A DNA stretch of 64,000 nucleotides. Origin: Yponomeuta sedellus (lineage: Eukaryota; Arthropoda; Insecta; Lepidoptera; Yponomeutidae). The DNA is taken from positions 13,049,894-13,113,893 of the forward strand of contig OW203747.1 of assembly GCA_934045075.1 (NCBI GenBank). Direction: 5' to 3'. This document shows, piece by piece, positions 60,726-64,000 of the stretch. Made by a program: the position numbers and the translations under genes. The stretch's first letter is position 1. Each line of letters begins with the position of its first letter. The notes under the pieces were generated by a model that was given only the letters and a program-made list of their open reading frames with translations, was not told the origin of the DNA and did not search any database.

Positions 60726-61325
60726 TGCTGATTAAATTGTAATAAAGGTTAGTTTTTATTCTTTTTTTTAAAGTACATCATTATTAGGTGATTAATTCTT
60801 TTCTCGCGCTATTGGTATTTGTAACTGCTTAAATAGTCAAATTGGGCAGCAAAAAATTTGGTCAGCAGCAGTATAATTAAACTAATCAATTTGCTGACCA
60901 CGAACCTCCCTGTAGTACCAACACAAATAGGTACTTAAAACCGTCCAAGTGTAAGTAGGTATAACGTTGAATTTTTATCAATAATGCATAGTAACAACAT
61001 GCACGCCATTTTACCAAACCACTAGGTTTTTGGAATTTTTATCAAACCACAATGGTATCGTGGACTCAAATAACGGAAGTTTTTGGTCAGCAACGAATGT
61101 ATTAAGGTGCTCCATGAGGTAGTACAGATCGTTTTGCAAAAAAGTGCCTCTTTATTCTCTTTGGAAATATATTTGTTGATATGGCAACACAGATATCAAT
61201 AAACAAATTTTAAAAGAATAAAACAAATTGAACTGTTGTCGAGTAAACATCAATAAATGTCCTTGCACTGTTGACCTTTCCTTCCTTTATGGCGTGTCTC
61301 AAGAAAAATAATATTACATATGATA
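60726..61325. other. Intergenic, no gene seen
   Basis: Only scattered 'ggtcagca' motifs related to the preceding array. Confidence 0.4.
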
Positions 61326-61329
61326 TACA

Positions 61330-61468
61330 TACATAAACTCACGCCTGTATCCCAGAGGGGTAGGCAGAGACCAGGGCCTGCCAGTTGCCACGATCCTGAC
61401 AGATCACCCTCGCTTCATCAACGTTCATAAGTCGTTGCATGCACGCACACCGGTTCCGAATAGAAAAA
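61330..61468 (-). pseudogene. LINE family Y 3' end
   Basis: 'cgcctgtatcccagaggggt' and 'cttcatcaacgttcataagt' on plus, the inverse of 26830-26960. Confidence 0.65.
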
Positions 61469-61711
61469 AAATATAATCATTATATTATGCAGACTCCCAC
61501 TTTCTATCAATAAGTGAATTTCAATAAAGTCCCTTTGAACTTTCGTGAGAGTTCTCATTTTTTTGCAATGGCTATTAATTTCATCTAAAGCATTTTATTA
61601 AGACAGCAAAAAGTTAGCCTTTTTATGTGTGTAAGTACTAAATACATGTATTAGAATACTTAAAAAATATAACAACTTTAAAACCAAACTATTTCATATA
61701 TCATAGCTTCT

Positions 61712-61800
61712 TCATCAGGCTATATTAGTCCACTGCTGGACATAGCCCTCCCTTGATGAGCGCCATAGCGCAAGGTTGTGCCATCATTGGGGGGTAATGG
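61712..61800 (-). repeat. LINE family F / repeat X 3' end
   Basis: 'tcatcaggctatattagtcc' through 'gtgccatcattggggggtaat'. Confidence 0.6.
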
Positions 61801-62044
61801 CCATATGGCCATAGATGGCCATAGCTTAAAGTGACAAAATAAAAGAGTCTAATTATTTGGCCATCATAATCGTACATAGCAGGCACCCGTGCCGCGTGCG
61901 CTCGCACTGCTGAACTCCCTGCTCAGCGAGGTGCCGCAACGTGATATATTTACCACAGGGATAGGGAAAATGATTGAAGAATGTAAGGGAATGCTTGAAG
62001 AGGGACGATTCTGTTATTGTTTTATTAGTATTTAAGTGATTAAA

Positions 62045-62322
62045 GCGAAGCGCTCGTGGCCTAGGGAAGGGCTCGTGGCCCAGGCGAACCGAGTGATTGG
62101 AATCAATCACTTGGTTAAGCGCAGGCGCGGTCGGGTACAGGAATGTCAGAGGCCTTTTGGGCGGCTTGATAACTTCTGACAGTAAGGCCCGCCACTGTCT
62201 TACAATGCTCCACCAACCCGGACTTGTCCCCCGTGGTGAAGTATGGCCAAACCTTCCTGCGATGCAAGAAGAGACCCGTGCCCCAGCAGTGGGGACATAC
62301 AAGGGTTGATAACGAAGTGATT
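62045..62322 (+). repeat. SINE-C with internal deletion
   Basis: Head 62048-62140 joins early to the body at 'gtcagaggccttttgggcgg'; full tail 'aagggttgataacgaag'. Confidence 0.7.
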
Positions 62323-62491
62323 AAATAACTAAGTTTGTAGCGATTTGGCATAAGCTTATAAGTTACAAATGTAAATAAATAAATCAAATAAATGTTTTAT
62401 CTATCAAATTATGCACCTCATTGAGATAGTAAAGACATTTTTTGTAAGAACTATCTGTGTAAAGAAGACAATTACATCTATATAAATATAT

Positions 62492-62802
62492 TTTTAAAAC
62501 CTATTTAGAGGCTAAAAATTCCGCTATGTCGGGATTCGACACCGCGACCTCTGGCTATCCGTGCCAGCGCTCTTTCCCACTGAGCTAATGGGCTAATGGG
62601 TCGCTGCCTGTACGTAATACAGAGAATATTGTAAAAAGGTTTCACTGATGCCGGTGAGTCGCCCATTAGCTCAGTTGGAAAGAGCGCTGGCACGGAGAGC
62701 CAGAGGTCGCGGGTTCCAATGCCGGCATGTGTGGAATTTTTAGCCTCTGAATAGGTTTTTAAAATTGTCCTTAGCACGGGTTAGTGCATTAAAAATAACA
62801 TA
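62492..62802. repeat. SINE-A pair, head to head
   Basis: Minus-strand partial copy 62495-62595 and plus-strand copy 62600-62800 with a complete core (62650-62725). Confidence 0.8.
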
Positions 62803-62882
62803 TTTTTTTTTTAGCGCTAGTAAACCTCATGGCGCCCCTTAACTAAGCAGATAAAGTAAAAATGAAAAGAGAAGCGAAACTA

Positions 62883-63095
62883 CAGTGCGTTCACATTAAC
62901 TTGACGCGTGAGAGAATTGGTAGCACTGAGATGTTTACTGTTACCATGTTAAATAAGAAATCATTCCCATTACTTGGGGAAAATAAAAGGATTGAGGGCT
63001 TGTTTTACCATCTTCCGATTAGGTCCAAAAGCTAATTCACATGTTATGTCCTTGTTACCAATTTTCTCACGCGTCAAGTTAATGTGAACGCACTA
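62883..63095. mobile_element. MITE, 213 bp, about 35-bp terminal inverted repeats
   Basis: Left AGTGCGTTCACATTAACTTG onward pairs with the inverse at 63058-63094; TA flanks both sides. Confidence 0.85.
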
Positions 63096-63099
63096 TAAA

Positions 63100-63525
63100 G
63101 TGCAAATTACCATCACCTTTTTAAATCAAGCAATTCCAGTACCCTAGGGGTGGACTCTTTTAAGACAGGAAGCGTGCCGTTTGGCGTGCGCTTTACACTA
63201 AAAATGCATGCAAAAAAACATAATTAAATCACACACAGACAGTTAAATACTACTGGCATAAGAAAAAATTAAAAGTAACATAAGTAAATAAGACTAGTGC
63301 ACGGGAAGTACCTAAAGGAGTAAAATCAAAGAGTAACTACATCAAAAGTATACAAGTAGGATAGCACCGATCTAAATGAAAAGTTTGGCCTGGAGAAAGA
63401 AAATATAGTAATATTGCTTTTTTGACTGATCTGTGGGAAAATCACTCTGCGCGGATATTAAATTCAATTTATTTCAACGTAAATCCGTATCCGTAACGTA
63501 TCCGGATCAAAGTGCTACTTGTGTA
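63100..63525. other. Intergenic, no gene seen
   Basis: AT-rich; nothing recognised. Confidence 0.4.
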
Positions 63526-63529
63526 GTTT

Positions 63530-63632
63530 GGCCCACTTGCGCCAGCCCGGCCAAAAATTTCGCATGCGAAATGATCGATTTAACGGGTTAACTCAAGTTA
63601 AATAAGGTAACCCGGGCTGGCGCAAGTGGGCC
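63530..63632. mobile_element. Very short MITE, 103 bp
   Basis: 21-bp inverted ends starting GGCCCACTTGCGCCAGCCCG; interior has 'tttcgcatgcgaaa'. Confidence 0.75.
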
Positions 63633-63740
63633 TTAGTGTCAAAACAAAGTTTTCCTTAGTTTTCGCAGTCGGCTAAAAAGATATATTTGTGAAAATTGTG
63701 GTCACTTAACAAGTATTTAAGGATCTCGCCAACACTATCG

Positions 63741-63890
63741 GCCTTACTAATAAAGGTTATGAGCTGTGTATGCAGCCGTTATGCGAGGTCTGACAAACTG
63801 CTTATTTGTACGCTAAATGCGATTAAACCAGTTTAAATTGATATGCGTCAAATAGTTATTCAAAGTGTATAACTTATATATTAGTAAGGC
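63741..63890. mobile_element. MITE, about 150 bp
   Basis: Inverted ends GCCTTACTAATA with partly matching continuation; target duplication not clear. Confidence 0.6.
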
Positions 63891-64000
63891 TGTTTTTTCA
63901 GAAGGAAAAAAAATCATCCCCAATTCAGGTGATATGCTCTAAGAAAAATTTTTCAAAGATTTTATTCTACCGTTTTGTCGGCGTGATTAATAGTATGTTA

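Overview
The window looks like a piece of an insect nuclear genome, most probably a moth or butterfly. It is AT-rich and carries short exons with GT-AG introns, an insect RR-type cuticle protein gene, a mariner element, degraded LINE reverse-transcriptase C-termini, several tRNA-like SINE families, a 5S-rRNA-headed SINE family and many TA-flanked MITEs. Assignment to Lepidoptera is an inference from gene and repeat families; no search was run. There are no bacterial-type operons and no CRISPR array.

Two host genes were reconstructed by joining exons whose splice phases agree. (1) Plus strand, 13.1-24.1 kb: a cuticular protein gene with five coding exons (13109-13123, 17747-18085, 18750-18885, 22969-23076, 24018-24130) that encode 236 aa: signal peptide, Pro/Gly/Tyr-rich region, then a chitin-binding RR domain split over two exons. 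A complete 1294-bp mariner and a run of SINEs sit in its third intron. (2) Minus strand, 56.1-33.6 kb: a secreted or membrane DUF229-family (alkaline-phosphatase-like fold) gene. Ten coding exons have consistent phases from 52367 down to 33621 (1630 nt, about 543 codons), plus a tentative signal-peptide exon at 56076-56017. The terminal exon was not found.

Left end (1-1.4 kb): the 5' part of a Ty3/gypsy-type LTR retrotransposon on the minus strand. Its gag frame is open for 386 codons and runs off the window, with an Arg/Ser-rich N-terminus and an adjacent LTR-like segment. 2-13 kb, 24-33 kb and 56-64 kb hold no recognised host exon and are mosaics of nested SINEs, LINE tails and foldback MITEs. 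57.7-58.1 kb and 26.6-27.0 kb hold decayed LINE ORF2 C-termini.

The introns of both host genes have been swollen by repeats, including a 1.18-kb almost pure tetranucleotide array (43.86-45.04 kb) and a 0.3-kb (GTAT)n array (40.65-40.95 kb). Points most worth a second look: the SINE family headed by the 3' half of 5S rRNA and a copy of it fused to a tRNA-like A-box hairpin (51.87 kb); tandem duplication of an exon 3' end with its splice donor in both genes (33.3-33.7 kb and 23.07-23.5 kb); and an otherwise intact mariner with TTG in place of ATG and Glu in place of the third catalytic Asp.
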